Shown here: positions 47,049 to 55,439 of the stretch, piece by piece
Position numbering within the stretch: position 1 is the first letter of the stretch
How the letters are laid out: each line of letters opens with the position of its first letter
From: Chitinophaga sancti
GTDB taxonomy: Bacteria; Bacteroidota; Bacteroidia; Chitinophagales; Chitinophagaceae
Assembly (NCBI RefSeq): GCF_034087045.1
Contig: NZ_CP139247.1
Coordinates: forward strand, 5,358,001 to 5,422,000
Length of the DNA stretch: 64,000 nucleotides
Direction: 5' to 3'
The notes under the pieces: generated by a model
The model's input: the letters and a program-made list of their open reading frames with translations, nothing else
Told to the model about the DNA's origin: nothing
The model's database searches: none
Translations under genes and position numbers: made by a program

Positions 47049-48455
47049 ATGAAACCCATCTACCCTATTCTGTGCCTGCTGGCACTCAGCGCCTGTTCCC
47101 GGAAGGATATGCTTCCTACTATCAACAATTCAAATCCTGACACTATAATTCCGAAATCTGCTATCAATGATTTTATTGAACAACGGCTTAAAGAGGAGGA
47201 TCATTTCGACTGGACCATGGCCAATGATAGTATGTTGTGGAGTGCATTGATCCAGTCAGATAGTGTATTAAGCATAGGCTATAATACCGGCGATAAGGAG
47301 AAAGTATTAAAAGTGGTACGGGAACATGAAGGCGCGCTTATTTATCCATTCAAAGAAGGGAAATTGCCATTTCTTAATCTGAAAGTAGGTAATTATGCTA
47401 CCATCAAAGCACTGCGTGGATTTGTTCGTTATGCAGATCCTATTGGCTATGGCGCTTATAGTCAGGCTAATGCAAGGCCAGCCAGTAGCCTATTAAATTT
47501 CGGCTGCGGGAGTAATACAGCCCAAACAAATATTGATTATACTTCGATACTCCCCGCAGCTAAACAATCCTGGAATTACACCTATCACCACATTCCTGAG
47601 GCATGGTCACAATCTACCGGGGCGAATATCAAGGTTATGATCATTGATACAGGTATCAGTGATGCGCAGGAAAACTTAGGCTCCACATTCAACCAGGGAT
47701 ACTCTTCGGGAAGAAGCATTACCCGTGCGGTGACTTATTCCGGAGCGACCACCAATGACGATTGCGGGCATGGAACCAGTATGGCGGGTGTACTGGCAGG
47801 GCCACGCGGCACAGATGGCAATACGGCAGGTATTGCCTACAATTGTAATCTGCTCATGGTACATGCGGCTGAAAATGTGGTGATCCTCTCTTCAAATTCC
47901 GTGAATGGTGTAACTGATGCTTATGTACTAGGTGCAGATGATCCGGATGTAAAGATCATCAGTATGAGTTTGGGTACTATTTTTAGCTATGGCCAGATCA
48001 AAGATGCGATTGCCTATGCTGATAGCAAACAAAAATTGATGTTCTGTGCAGCAGGTACTTCTTTTTCATTCTTTGCAAGTTTTGTGGGCGTGATCTTCCC
48101 GGCTAATCAGCCACAGGTACATGCAGTAACGGGGGTAAAAGATAACCTGACCACACGTTGTGATGACTGTCATGTAGGGAGCAAAGTAGATTTTACAATA
48201 GTGATGGAAAAAGCCAGTAACGGTTTGCATCCATTGAGTATTGCGATGAGCGGCGATGTACCTTCCACAGTAGGCGGGTCATCAGTAGCGACGGCCAGCT
48301 GTTCGGCCATCGCAGCATTGATATGGAGTAAAAACCCGGGGTATCCAAGGGATAGCATTATCAGCAAGATGCGGAGAGCAGGCTCCTACCCTGTGACCCG
48401 CAATAGTTCTTTTGGCTGGGGTGTGGTAAATGTGGCTACGGCCTTATCGCTTTAG
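47049..48455 (+). CDS. Lipoprotein S8 (subtilisin-like) protease with an altered oxyanion hole
   Basis: The 468-residue protein has lipobox LSAC (Cys16), a pro-region of about 150 residues and an S8 domain with Asp200 (IIDTGIS), His241 (GHGTSMAG) and Ser412 (GGSSVATA). The usual AAGN motif that supplies the oxyanion Asn reads AAGT (Thr337). Cys residues around 371-374 (CDDC) may form a disulfide or bind metal. It is divergent from the COG0523 gene, with 94 bp between. The last codons overlap the convergent LytTR gene by 12 bp. Confidence 0.88.
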   Translation: MKPIYPILCLLALSACSRKDMLPTINNSNPDTIIPKSAINDFIEQRLKEEDHFDWTMANDSMLWSALIQSDSVLSIGYNTGDKEKVLKVVREHEGALIYPFKEGKLPFLNLKVGNYATIKALRGFVRYADPIGYGAYSQANARPASSLLNFGCGSNTAQTNIDYTSILPAAKQSWNYTYHHIPEAWSQSTGANIKVMIIDTGISDAQENLGSTFNQGYSSGRSITRAVTYSGATTNDDCGHGTSMAGVLAGPRGTDGNTAGIAYNCNLLMVHAAENVVILSSNSVNGVTDAYVLGADDPDVKIISMSLGTIFSYGQIKDAIAYADSKQKLMFCAAGTSFSFFASFVGVIFPANQPQVHAVTGVKDNLTTRCDDCHVGSKVDFTIVMEKASNGLHPLSIAMSGDVPSTVGGSSVATASCSAIAALIWSKNPGYPRDSIISKMRRAGSYPVTRNSSFGWGVVNVATALSL

Positions 48456-49256
48456 GAAACGGTTATGTAAAATGCGTTGTAGTGTTTCTTCCTTCTGATA
48501 TTTTGAAACAGTGATCTGAAAAGCACCTACATACAGCGTATTGCCTTCAATACTATTGATCTTGCCGATGGCCACCAGGTAAGACTTGTGTGGTTGTACA
48601 AAGGATGTTGCGGGCAGGTGCTCCTGCAACATCTTTAATGTAAGGTGCGTAATGATCTTTCTGTCAGGTACGTGAATAGCAACATAATTCTCCATGGCTT
48701 CGACAAAGAGAATGTCATTCACGCTGATCTTTTCCAGCTTGCTATCTACTTTTACAAACAAGTAATCGCTTGTGGATGGTTGGGTTTGGAAATGATCATA
48801 GATCTTATTGGCGGTTTTGAGAAAGCGTTCAAAAGAAATAGGTTTTAGTAAATAATCCAGTACTTCCAGTTCATACCCGTGCACAGCGTATTTTTCGTAT
48901 GCAGTTGTGAATACAACCTTTGGCGGACGAGTTAGGTTTTTTAATAATTCAATACCTGTCATATAAGGCATCTCAATATCCAGGAATAAAACATCTACCT
49001 GTTGTTGTTTTAGCAACGAGTTCAATTCTATGGCATTTTCACACTCGCCTTTCAGATCAAGAAAATCTATCTTCTCAATATACACACTCAATGATAGCTT
49101 TTCAGAGGCACGTAATTTTTGCAGGCTGATAAAACTCTCCAGGTAATTCAATTCCTGTCTGACAGGTACCGTTAGTTGCTGGTCATACAATTGATATCTT
49201 ATTAATGAAAGATAAGCACGCCAAAGATAGCGAGGATCCGGAGCCAGTCTAACCAT
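48444..49256 (-). CDS. LytTR-family response regulator with a rearranged N-terminus (probable pseudogene)
   Basis: The 270-codon frame is a chimera. Residues 1-17 are an out-of-frame reading of an acyltransferase fragment. Residues about 18-58 ('LIRYQLYD...YLESFISLQKLRASEKLSLSV') match the middle of LytS-type sensor kinases. From about residue 59 it is a response regulator that lacks its first 15-20 residues, including the acidic DD pair, but keeps Asp93 (LFLDIEMP), Thr117-118 and Lys138. The LytTR DNA-binding domain (about 165-265) looks whole. It might still make a DNA-binding protein that cannot be phosphorylated, or be dead. Confidence 0.75.
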   Translation of the reverse strand: MVRLAPDPRYLWRAYLSLIRYQLYDQQLTVPVRQELNYLESFISLQKLRASEKLSLSVYIEKIDFLDLKGECENAIELNSLLKQQQVDVLFLDIEMPYMTGIELLKNLTRPPKVVFTTAYEKYAVHGYELEVLDYLLKPISFERFLKTANKIYDHFQTQPSTSDYLFVKVDSKLEKISVNDILFVEAMENYVAIHVPDRKIITHLTLKMLQEHLPATSFVQPHKSYLVAIGKINSIEGNTLYVGAFQITVSKYQKEETLQRILHNRFLKR

Positions 49257-49279
49257 GCCTGACGGGGAGTTAATTGCAT
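49202..49279 (-). pseudogene. N-terminal fragment of an acyltransferase-3 family gene
   Basis: The minus strand from ATG 49279 reads 25 codons (MQLTPRQAW...LIFH, then TAA). 'WLDWLRILAIFGVLIFH' is the usual first helix of acyltransferase family 3 membrane proteins. The frame stops where the LytS-like sequence begins, so the rest of the gene was lost. It overlaps the 5' end of the LytTR frame in another reading frame. Confidence 0.6.
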
Positions 49280-49394
49280 AAGTTTGAGTTTATACAGGCA
49301 AATTAGCGTTGGAGGCAGGGAGGGGGAAATTAGTTTGACGTAAGGGCGGATTTTGGGGGTGTAAGGAGGATATAGAAAGAAAGACCTTTTAAAA

Positions 49395-50117
49395 CTATGG
49401 CAATTTTGCCACCAACTTTTCAGGCATCCATCTCAATACCTGATATATAAGTTTCCATTTTATGCCCGGTACAATCGTAAACCCATTACCGGCATTTACA
49501 ATTTCACGCGCAATAAACGGAGGTTCCATCAATAAAGACGCCGGGAGGTCAAGTCCGGCCGTCATCTTACTGCGTATATAACCTGCTACTATTACATTGA
49601 CCACTATCTTTCTGGCAAACAAATATTGTCTCATCCCTGCCAGGTATTGCGTAAATGCCGCTTTTGTACTACCGTAAATAAAGTTACTTTTTCGTCCCCG
49701 CACACCAGATAATGAAGATAACCCGATGATCCGTTCCAGATGATCATTTCCCTTGTCATTTACAATGATATTAATGATGGATACAGCGCCGGCATAGTGT
49801 ACCTGCATCATCCGATAACTTCCTTCCCAATCTGTCAGGGCCTGTTCATTCACGACCTGAAAACCGGCTGCATATACAACGATATGGGGTTTTGCAGGTA
49901 ATGCAGCGTAGAAAGCCGCATGTGTTTCAAAAGCAATGGCATCAAAATAACAGATGGTCAGGCGGCTATTGGAAACATGCTTTGCTTCCATAAACGATTT
50001 TATCGCTGCAGTACTACGGGATGCTGCTATCACCTGATATCCTTTTACGAGATATAATAAAGTAGCTTCTTTCGCCACATCAGAATTGGCGCCGAGGATC
50101 AATACAGTTTTGGACAT
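49395..50117 (-). CDS. Short-chain dehydrogenase/reductase
   Basis: The 240-residue protein starts at MSKTVLILGANSDVA; a start three codons earlier is possible. It has a GxxxxxA nucleotide-binding loop (GANSDVA, 9-15), 'VVYAAGF' in place of NNAG, and the active-site YGSTK. 'GLSSLSGVRGRKSNFIYGSTKAAFTQYLAG' surrounds the catalytic Ser, Tyr and Lys. The cofactor and substrate are unknown. The C-terminal segment 'GIKWKLIYQVLRWMPEKLVAKLP' resembles DprE2/decaprenyl-phosphoryl epimerase-type SDRs, which is a weak hint. Confidence 0.85.
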   Translation of the reverse strand: MSKTVLILGANSDVAKEATLLYLVKGYQVIAASRSTAAIKSFMEAKHVSNSRLTICYFDAIAFETHAAFYAALPAKPHIVVYAAGFQVVNEQALTDWEGSYRMMQVHYAGAVSIINIIVNDKGNDHLERIIGLSSLSGVRGRKSNFIYGSTKAAFTQYLAGMRQYLFARKIVVNVIVAGYIRSKMTAGLDLPASLLMEPPFIAREIVNAGNGFTIVPGIKWKLIYQVLRWMPEKLVAKLP

Positions 50118-50263
50118 AAAAAGCAATCTAAGGAAAAACTAAATCATTTTAGCAACCCCATCGGCTAAAATCCTGCTATTCTTTGTTAATTCCCGCAAAT
50201 ACCCTCTCCATTTTTCATAATACTTTTCCATCCAGCATCATCCAACTGTAGTTATGAAAACAA

Positions 50264-50399
50264 TTGTAAACGATTACTTTAATTCAACCAAGGGACAATA
50301 TCCTTTATTACATCTACGCGAAAAACTGTTTTATTATGAAACGAATTGTAAACGATTACGTTCGCTACCTTTTTATATCGAATGATGCAAACGTTTGCA
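50264..50399 (+). promoter_or_regulatory. Three LacI-like operator dyads upstream of the double SusCD operon
   Basis: TTGTAAACGATTAC occurs at 50264-50277 and 50346-50359, each within a 26-bp direct repeat with two mismatches (50252-50277 and 50334-50359). A perfect palindrome TGCAAACGTTTGCA follows at 50386-50399. All share the AAACG core typical of LacI-family sites. The spacings are 82 and about 40 bp. The 50127-50447 gap otherwise holds only two short ATG frames (50254-50385, 50336-50431) that start inside the repeats. Confidence 0.55.
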
Positions 50400-50447
50400 A
50401 ACAACCACTAATCGGGGATTCCATTTTGTAAAAACAATTTCTACATC

Positions 50448-53400
50448 ATGATAAAACGACTACTCTTACAATGGTCGGTAGCCCTCCTATTTCTTCAACT
50501 AATAGGATCACCCACCACCTACGGGCAAAGCACCCTTACTGTAAGCGGTACGGTACGCTCCGGCAATGAAGTGCTCATCGGCGTGAGCGTCTACCAAAAG
50601 AACAATATCAACATCGCTACCAAAACAGACGAAAACGGTCACTTCAAACTTACTGTACCAGACAATGCTACCCTGATCTTCTCCTTCATCGGTTACCACC
50701 GGCAGGAAGTGAATGTCAACGCACGTCCTATTCTCAACATCAACCTCGTCACGGAAGATAAAGCACTGGGCGAAGTGGTGGTTGTAGGCTACGGCAAACA
50801 AAAAGCGCCTACCGTGACAGGGGCTATTTCTACTGTTGGCGGCAAAGAGCTCGTCTCTACCCCCGTGTCCAACATCACCAATATGCTTGTGGGCCGTGCC
50901 TCCGGTATCAGTGCCGTACAGTCCAGCGGTGAACCCGGGCAGAATGCTGCAACCATCCACATTCGTGGTATTGCAACTTTAAACGGTCAGGATCCGCTCA
51001 TCGTAATCGATGGTATACAGCAACCGGCAGAGCAACCTTACGTGGTGCTCAATGCCATGGATGCGAACGAAATCGAAGGCATCTCTATCCTGAAAGATGC
51101 TTCTGCTACCGCTGTATATGGTATCCGGGGTGCGAACGGTGTTATCATCGTCACCACCAAAAGAGGGAAACTCAATAAACCTACCTTCGGTTTCACCGCC
51201 AATGGAGGTTTTACAAACGCGACCTCCCTCCTGCCCATTCTCAATTCCTACCAATATGCCCTCTTCCGCAATGAAGGTGTCCGCAACGCGGAAGCCGCCG
51301 GCAACAGCAGCTTCGATAACCTGCTCTTCACCGACAATGAATTGTGGAAATTCAAAAATAACAGGGATTATACGACGGACGAAATCAACAGCCTTGAAAT
51401 AGGGAGCAGCGACAGACAGGCACTGGCCAACAGCCCCGCCCTGTACTACACTTCCCATAACTATTTCAAGGAAATCTTCGGAGGTAAGGGCCAGCAACAA
51501 CAATACAACATGAATATATCCGGCGGGGTTGAAAAAGTAAGGTACTTTGCTTCGCTGGGTTACTATCACCAGCAAGGTATTCTCAACGACTACAACTACG
51601 GTGGTGCTAATACGAATTCGAACTTCAAACGTTATAACTTCCGATCCAACTTCGACATCGACGTATTCAAAAACTTCCAGATCAGTGTGAACCTGGCAGG
51701 GCAATCAACCGTTGGACATGTGCCTTCCGGCGGCTATAGCTCTTCGGACCAGGGCGATCGCTACCAGCTCATCATCCAGAAGATCTTTGAAAGTAGTCCG
51801 TTCGTAGGGCCCAACTTCGTTAATGGTAAACTGGTGAATGGGTTTATCGGCACCTCCGGCGATGGCATCAATCCCCTTGTAGATAAAGGTGGCAGTGGTG
51901 TTTCGCCCATCAGTGACTTCCTCAGTGCCGGTACGCTGAACCAGTATATCACTACCCTCACCAGTACTGTGAACCTGAAGCACCAGATGGACTACATCAC
52001 CCCGGGACTGAATCTGAATGGAAAGATCGCCTACGATGACAGTTATACGAAAGGCTTCTACGAAACTACCAGTATTCCGCTTTACAAAGCCATGCGCGAT
52101 CCCAACAATCCTAACAACATTGTGCTTGCCGGTGGTCAGTTAAACCCTGACTACACCTCCGACAACTGGGGTAATGGTGCCTGGCGCAAAGTATACCTGG
52201 AAGCTTCTATCGACTACGCCCACAGCTTTGGCAACCACAACGTGTCCGCGTTATTCCTTGGCAATGCCCAGAAGTACACGGCACACGACCTGGCATATAA
52301 CACCCCCTCCGGTTTAATGGGTCTGGTAGGCCGTGTTACATACAATTTTAGTGAACGCTACCTGCTGGAATTCAACATGGGCCTGAATGGTACTGAAAAC
52401 TTCGCACCTAAGCGCCGCTTTGGTTATTTCCCCGCTGTATCTGCAGGTTGGGTCGTAACAAAAGAACCATTCTATCCTAAGAACGATGTGCTTACCTGGC
52501 TCAAACTTCGCGGCTCCTATGGAGAAGTGGGTAGCGACAGGCTGGGAACTCGCCGCTATCTCTACCTGCCCAATGGCTGGTCATCCAGTTCAAGCGGTTA
52601 CTATTTTGGCAATAGCAATGGCAGCAGTGCAAACCCTTATTTCTCCGGCGCCAGCGAAACCACTTTGGGTAATCCTGATGTGACCTGGGAACGTGCAAAG
52701 AAACTAAACCTTGCCGCTGACCTACGTTTGTGGAAGGATAAGATCACCCTCTCTGCTACCCTCTTCAGGGAAAAAAGGAATAACATCCTCGTGAACCTGC
52801 AAACCATACCGGCTACCTATGGGGTGTCTTCTTCTATTGTACCTCCTGCGAATATTGGCCGCGTCAGCAACCAGGGTTATGAGATAGAGCTAGGGTACAA
52901 TGATAATATTGGTAAACTCAGTTATTTCCTCCGTGGCAATTTCTCCTATGCGCGCAATAAGATTGAATACATGGCAGAACCGTCTTACCAGTACCCATGG
53001 ATGAACGAGACTGGCTACAGCATTGGGCAGTACAAAGGTTATGTATGGGATGGTTTCTTCAACACGACCGAAGAACTGAATAACCGCCCGTATAATACGA
53101 ACGGCAACCAGGCAAGACTGGGCAATATCCGTTACAAGGATATCAACGGCGATGGCATCATTGATACCAAAGACCAGGTGCCTATCGGTTACTCCAACCT
53201 GCCACGCATAGCCTACAACCTGACTATCGGTTTCTCTTATAAAGGTTTTGATATCTCTGCACTGTTTATCGGTACAGCACAGGGTTCTTTCCCACAATCC
53301 GGCTATGTGCTGAGTACCCCGTTTGCCAAGAACGTTGGCGCTGTATTCCAGCCTTACTACGATGGTCACTGGACACAGGAAAAGTATGAGAAAGGTGAAA

Positions 53401-53714
53401 AGATCACCTATCCCTCCTTCTCTTTCAGTGGTTCCGGACCCAATAACCTGTTCAGCGACTTCTGGCTCAAGTCTAATAACTTCAAGCGTCTTAAGAACCT
53501 TGAAATAGGTTACAGCATCCAGGACAGGGCATTACTCACGCGTGCGCATATTCGCAGTATCCGTTTCTATGCCAATGGTAATAACCTCATTACCTGGAGC
53601 AAAGAAGTGATGAAAGGCATTGACCCTGAGCTGGCGGACGATGGCAAGAACAGTATGGGATATATGTACCCGCTGACCCGCACGTTCAACTTTGGTACCA
53701 ATATCCAGTTCTGA
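50448..53714 (+). CDS. SusC/RagA family TonB-linked outer-membrane transporter (first of two)
   Basis: The 1088-residue protein has a signal peptide (about 1-26), a carboxypeptidase-like domain (about 30-105), TonB-box-like 'GEVVVVGYG', a plug domain (about 115-235) and a TonB-dependent barrel ending in TFNFGTNIQF. It forms an import channel with the SusD 19 nt downstream. The 321-bp upstream region has LacI-like dyads, so the operon is probably controlled by a LacI-type or similar regulator outside the window. Confidence 0.93.
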   Translation: MIKRLLLQWSVALLFLQLIGSPTTYGQSTLTVSGTVRSGNEVLIGVSVYQKNNINIATKTDENGHFKLTVPDNATLIFSFIGYHRQEVNVNARPILNINLVTEDKALGEVVVVGYGKQKAPTVTGAISTVGGKELVSTPVSNITNMLVGRASGISAVQSSGEPGQNAATIHIRGIATLNGQDPLIVIDGIQQPAEQPYVVLNAMDANEIEGISILKDASATAVYGIRGANGVIIVTTKRGKLNKPTFGFTANGGFTNATSLLPILNSYQYALFRNEGVRNAEAAGNSSFDNLLFTDNELWKFKNNRDYTTDEINSLEIGSSDRQALANSPALYYTSHNYFKEIFGGKGQQQQYNMNISGGVEKVRYFASLGYYHQQGILNDYNYGGANTNSNFKRYNFRSNFDIDVFKNFQISVNLAGQSTVGHVPSGGYSSSDQGDRYQLIIQKIFESSPFVGPNFVNGKLVNGFIGTSGDGINPLVDKGGSGVSPISDFLSAGTLNQYITTLTSTVNLKHQMDYITPGLNLNGKIAYDDSYTKGFYETTSIPLYKAMRDPNNPNNIVLAGGQLNPDYTSDNWGNGAWRKVYLEASIDYAHSFGNHNVSALFLGNAQKYTAHDLAYNTPSGLMGLVGRVTYNFSERYLLEFNMGLNGTENFAPKRRFGYFPAVSAGWVVTKEPFYPKNDVLTWLKLRGSYGEVGSDRLGTRRYLYLPNGWSSSSSGYYFGNSNGSSANPYFSGASETTLGNPDVTWERAKKLNLAADLRLWKDKITLSATLFREKRNNILVNLQTIPATYGVSSSIVPPANIGRVSNQGYEIELGYNDNIGKLSYFLRGNFSYARNKIEYMAEPSYQYPWMNETGYSIGQYKGYVWDGFFNTTEELNNRPYNTNGNQARLGNIRYKDINGDGIIDTKDQVPIGYSNLPRIAYNLTIGFSYKGFDISALFIGTAQGSFPQSGYVLSTPFAKNVGAVFQPYYDGHWTQEKYEKGEKITYPSFSFSGSGPNNLFSDFWLKSNNFKRLKNLEIGYSIQDRALLTRAHIRSIRFYANGNNLITWSKEVMKGIDPELADDGKNSMGYMYPLTRTFNFGTNIQF

Positions 53715-53733
53715 TCCACTAAAAACATTTGAG

Positions 53734-55416
53734 ATGAAACCTTACTATATTATATGCATGGTGCTGTTGCTGTTTGCCTGCCAGAAGGACTTTCTGCAAA
53801 TGCCCATCTCCAATACAACAACGACAGATTCGATATTCTCTACAACTATCAAAGCGCAGGGAGCTATCGCCAACGCCTATAAGAAAGTGCTGTGCCAGGG
53901 TCTGCCCTACCAGGCTTACTGGAACTCACTCATCCAGGACAATATATCCGGTGCCCTTACCTATGGCTTCTCCTGGACATGGGGCTATGGTATTGCCACC
54001 AGTACCGGCCTCACAGCAACAGGCAATACGGAAGACATGGATGGCTACGCCTATAATTTCACCGCCATCAGACAAGCCTACCTGGTCAGGGAAAACATCG
54101 ACAAGGTTACCGACATGACGGCCGCTGACAAAGCCATTGTGAAAGCAGAAATGCTGGCACTGATCGCTTACGACTATGAACAAATGGTGATCATGTACGG
54201 AGGGGTTCCTATCGTGACCAAATCACTGACGGTAAACGATGATCTGAATATTCCCCGTGCTCCTGTAGCGGAAGTAATAGATTCTATCAGTAGCTGGTGT
54301 GATGCAGCAGCAGCTGTATTGCCAGCCGTATGGTCTGCTACCTGGACCGGCCGGATGACGAAGTCCGCCGCCTTGTCCATCAAAGCAAAAGCGCTGTTAT
54401 ACGCGGCACGTCCACTCTTTAATACGGCTACGCCTTACCTGGATCTGGGAGCAAATAATAACCTCATTTGCATGGGCAATGAAGATGCTTCCCGCTGGCA
54501 AACGGCTGCCACCGCTGCCGAAGCTGTGATCAAAGAAGCAGAGAACAATGCAGGTATTAAGATCATCAATACCGGCAATCCGCTGGATGATTATGGAACA
54601 GCGACCTCCACCCCTGCCAATGCCGAGATCATACTGGCATTTAAATACGATGCCGGTGGTAGTGGCATGAACACGTTTTACAACATGCATAACTGGCAGG
54701 CATATGGGAACGGCCTCACCACCAGTTATCTTGAGAACTACTACAAAGCAGATGGAACCGACCAGGTATGGCCAACATCCACCACGGCCTTCTCTGACTA
54801 CACCACCCGTATGCAGGCGATGGAACCCCGTTTTAAAGCGAGCTTTAAAGCATGGGAAATTGACACCTGGAACAACCCGAATGATAATAACTGGGCGAAT
54901 TCCAACCTCTTTCAATGGGCGATGAACGTAGCCGCAGTACCTGTAAAGTTCTATTACAAAGCAGGCACCCGTAACTGGTTTGAGTTCCCTATCTTCCGCC
55001 TCGCAGCTTATTACTTATCTGCTGCAGAAGCGTATAATGAATTGGGACAATCTGCCAATGCACTGGCTAAACTCAACATCATTCATCAGCGTGCCGGCCT
55101 ACCAGCTATTACTGAAACCGATCAGGCAAAATTGAGAAAGATTATCCAGAGAGAATGGGCGGCAGAGTTCTTCGATGAGAACTATTGGCTGCATGATATC
55201 AAACACTGGAAAAGAACTGACATCGGCGATGGCCTGATTGGCGGCGTGATTCGTACCCTGCATTTTAACAGTGATGTAGGCTCAAAAATGACAGGTAATA
55301 CAGACTATCATGATGGCAAAATGTACCAGGGCTTCTGGGCACCCCGCCAGTTCCTAAATCCTTTCCCGCAAACGGAAATCAACAAGGGTACCCTGATTCA
55401 GAATCCCGGCTACTAA
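53734..55416 (+). CDS. SusD/RagB family lipoprotein (first of two)
   Basis: The 560-residue protein starts at MKPYYIICMV (ATG 53734), 19 nt after SusC; the earlier frame start at 53692 lies within SusC and lacks a signal peptide. It has lipobox LFAC (Cys16), 'KDFLQMPISNTTTTDSIFSTTIKAQGAIANAYKK' and C-terminal 'REWAAEFFDENYWLHDIKHWKRTD' and 'FPQTEINKGTLIQNPGY'. It should be the surface lid for the first SusC. Its substrate is unknown. Confidence 0.92.
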   Translation: MKPYYIICMVLLLFACQKDFLQMPISNTTTTDSIFSTTIKAQGAIANAYKKVLCQGLPYQAYWNSLIQDNISGALTYGFSWTWGYGIATSTGLTATGNTEDMDGYAYNFTAIRQAYLVRENIDKVTDMTAADKAIVKAEMLALIAYDYEQMVIMYGGVPIVTKSLTVNDDLNIPRAPVAEVIDSISSWCDAAAAVLPAVWSATWTGRMTKSAALSIKAKALLYAARPLFNTATPYLDLGANNNLICMGNEDASRWQTAATAAEAVIKEAENNAGIKIINTGNPLDDYGTATSTPANAEIILAFKYDAGGSGMNTFYNMHNWQAYGNGLTTSYLENYYKADGTDQVWPTSTTAFSDYTTRMQAMEPRFKASFKAWEIDTWNNPNDNNWANSNLFQWAMNVAAVPVKFYYKAGTRNWFEFPIFRLAAYYLSAAEAYNELGQSANALAKLNIIHQRAGLPAITETDQAKLRKIIQREWAAEFFDENYWLHDIKHWKRTDIGDGLIGGVIRTLHFNSDVGSKMTGNTDYHDGKMYQGFWAPRQFLNPFPQTEINKGTLIQNPGY

Positions 55417-55439
55417 TCACGCTTTAAAAATTATTGAAC

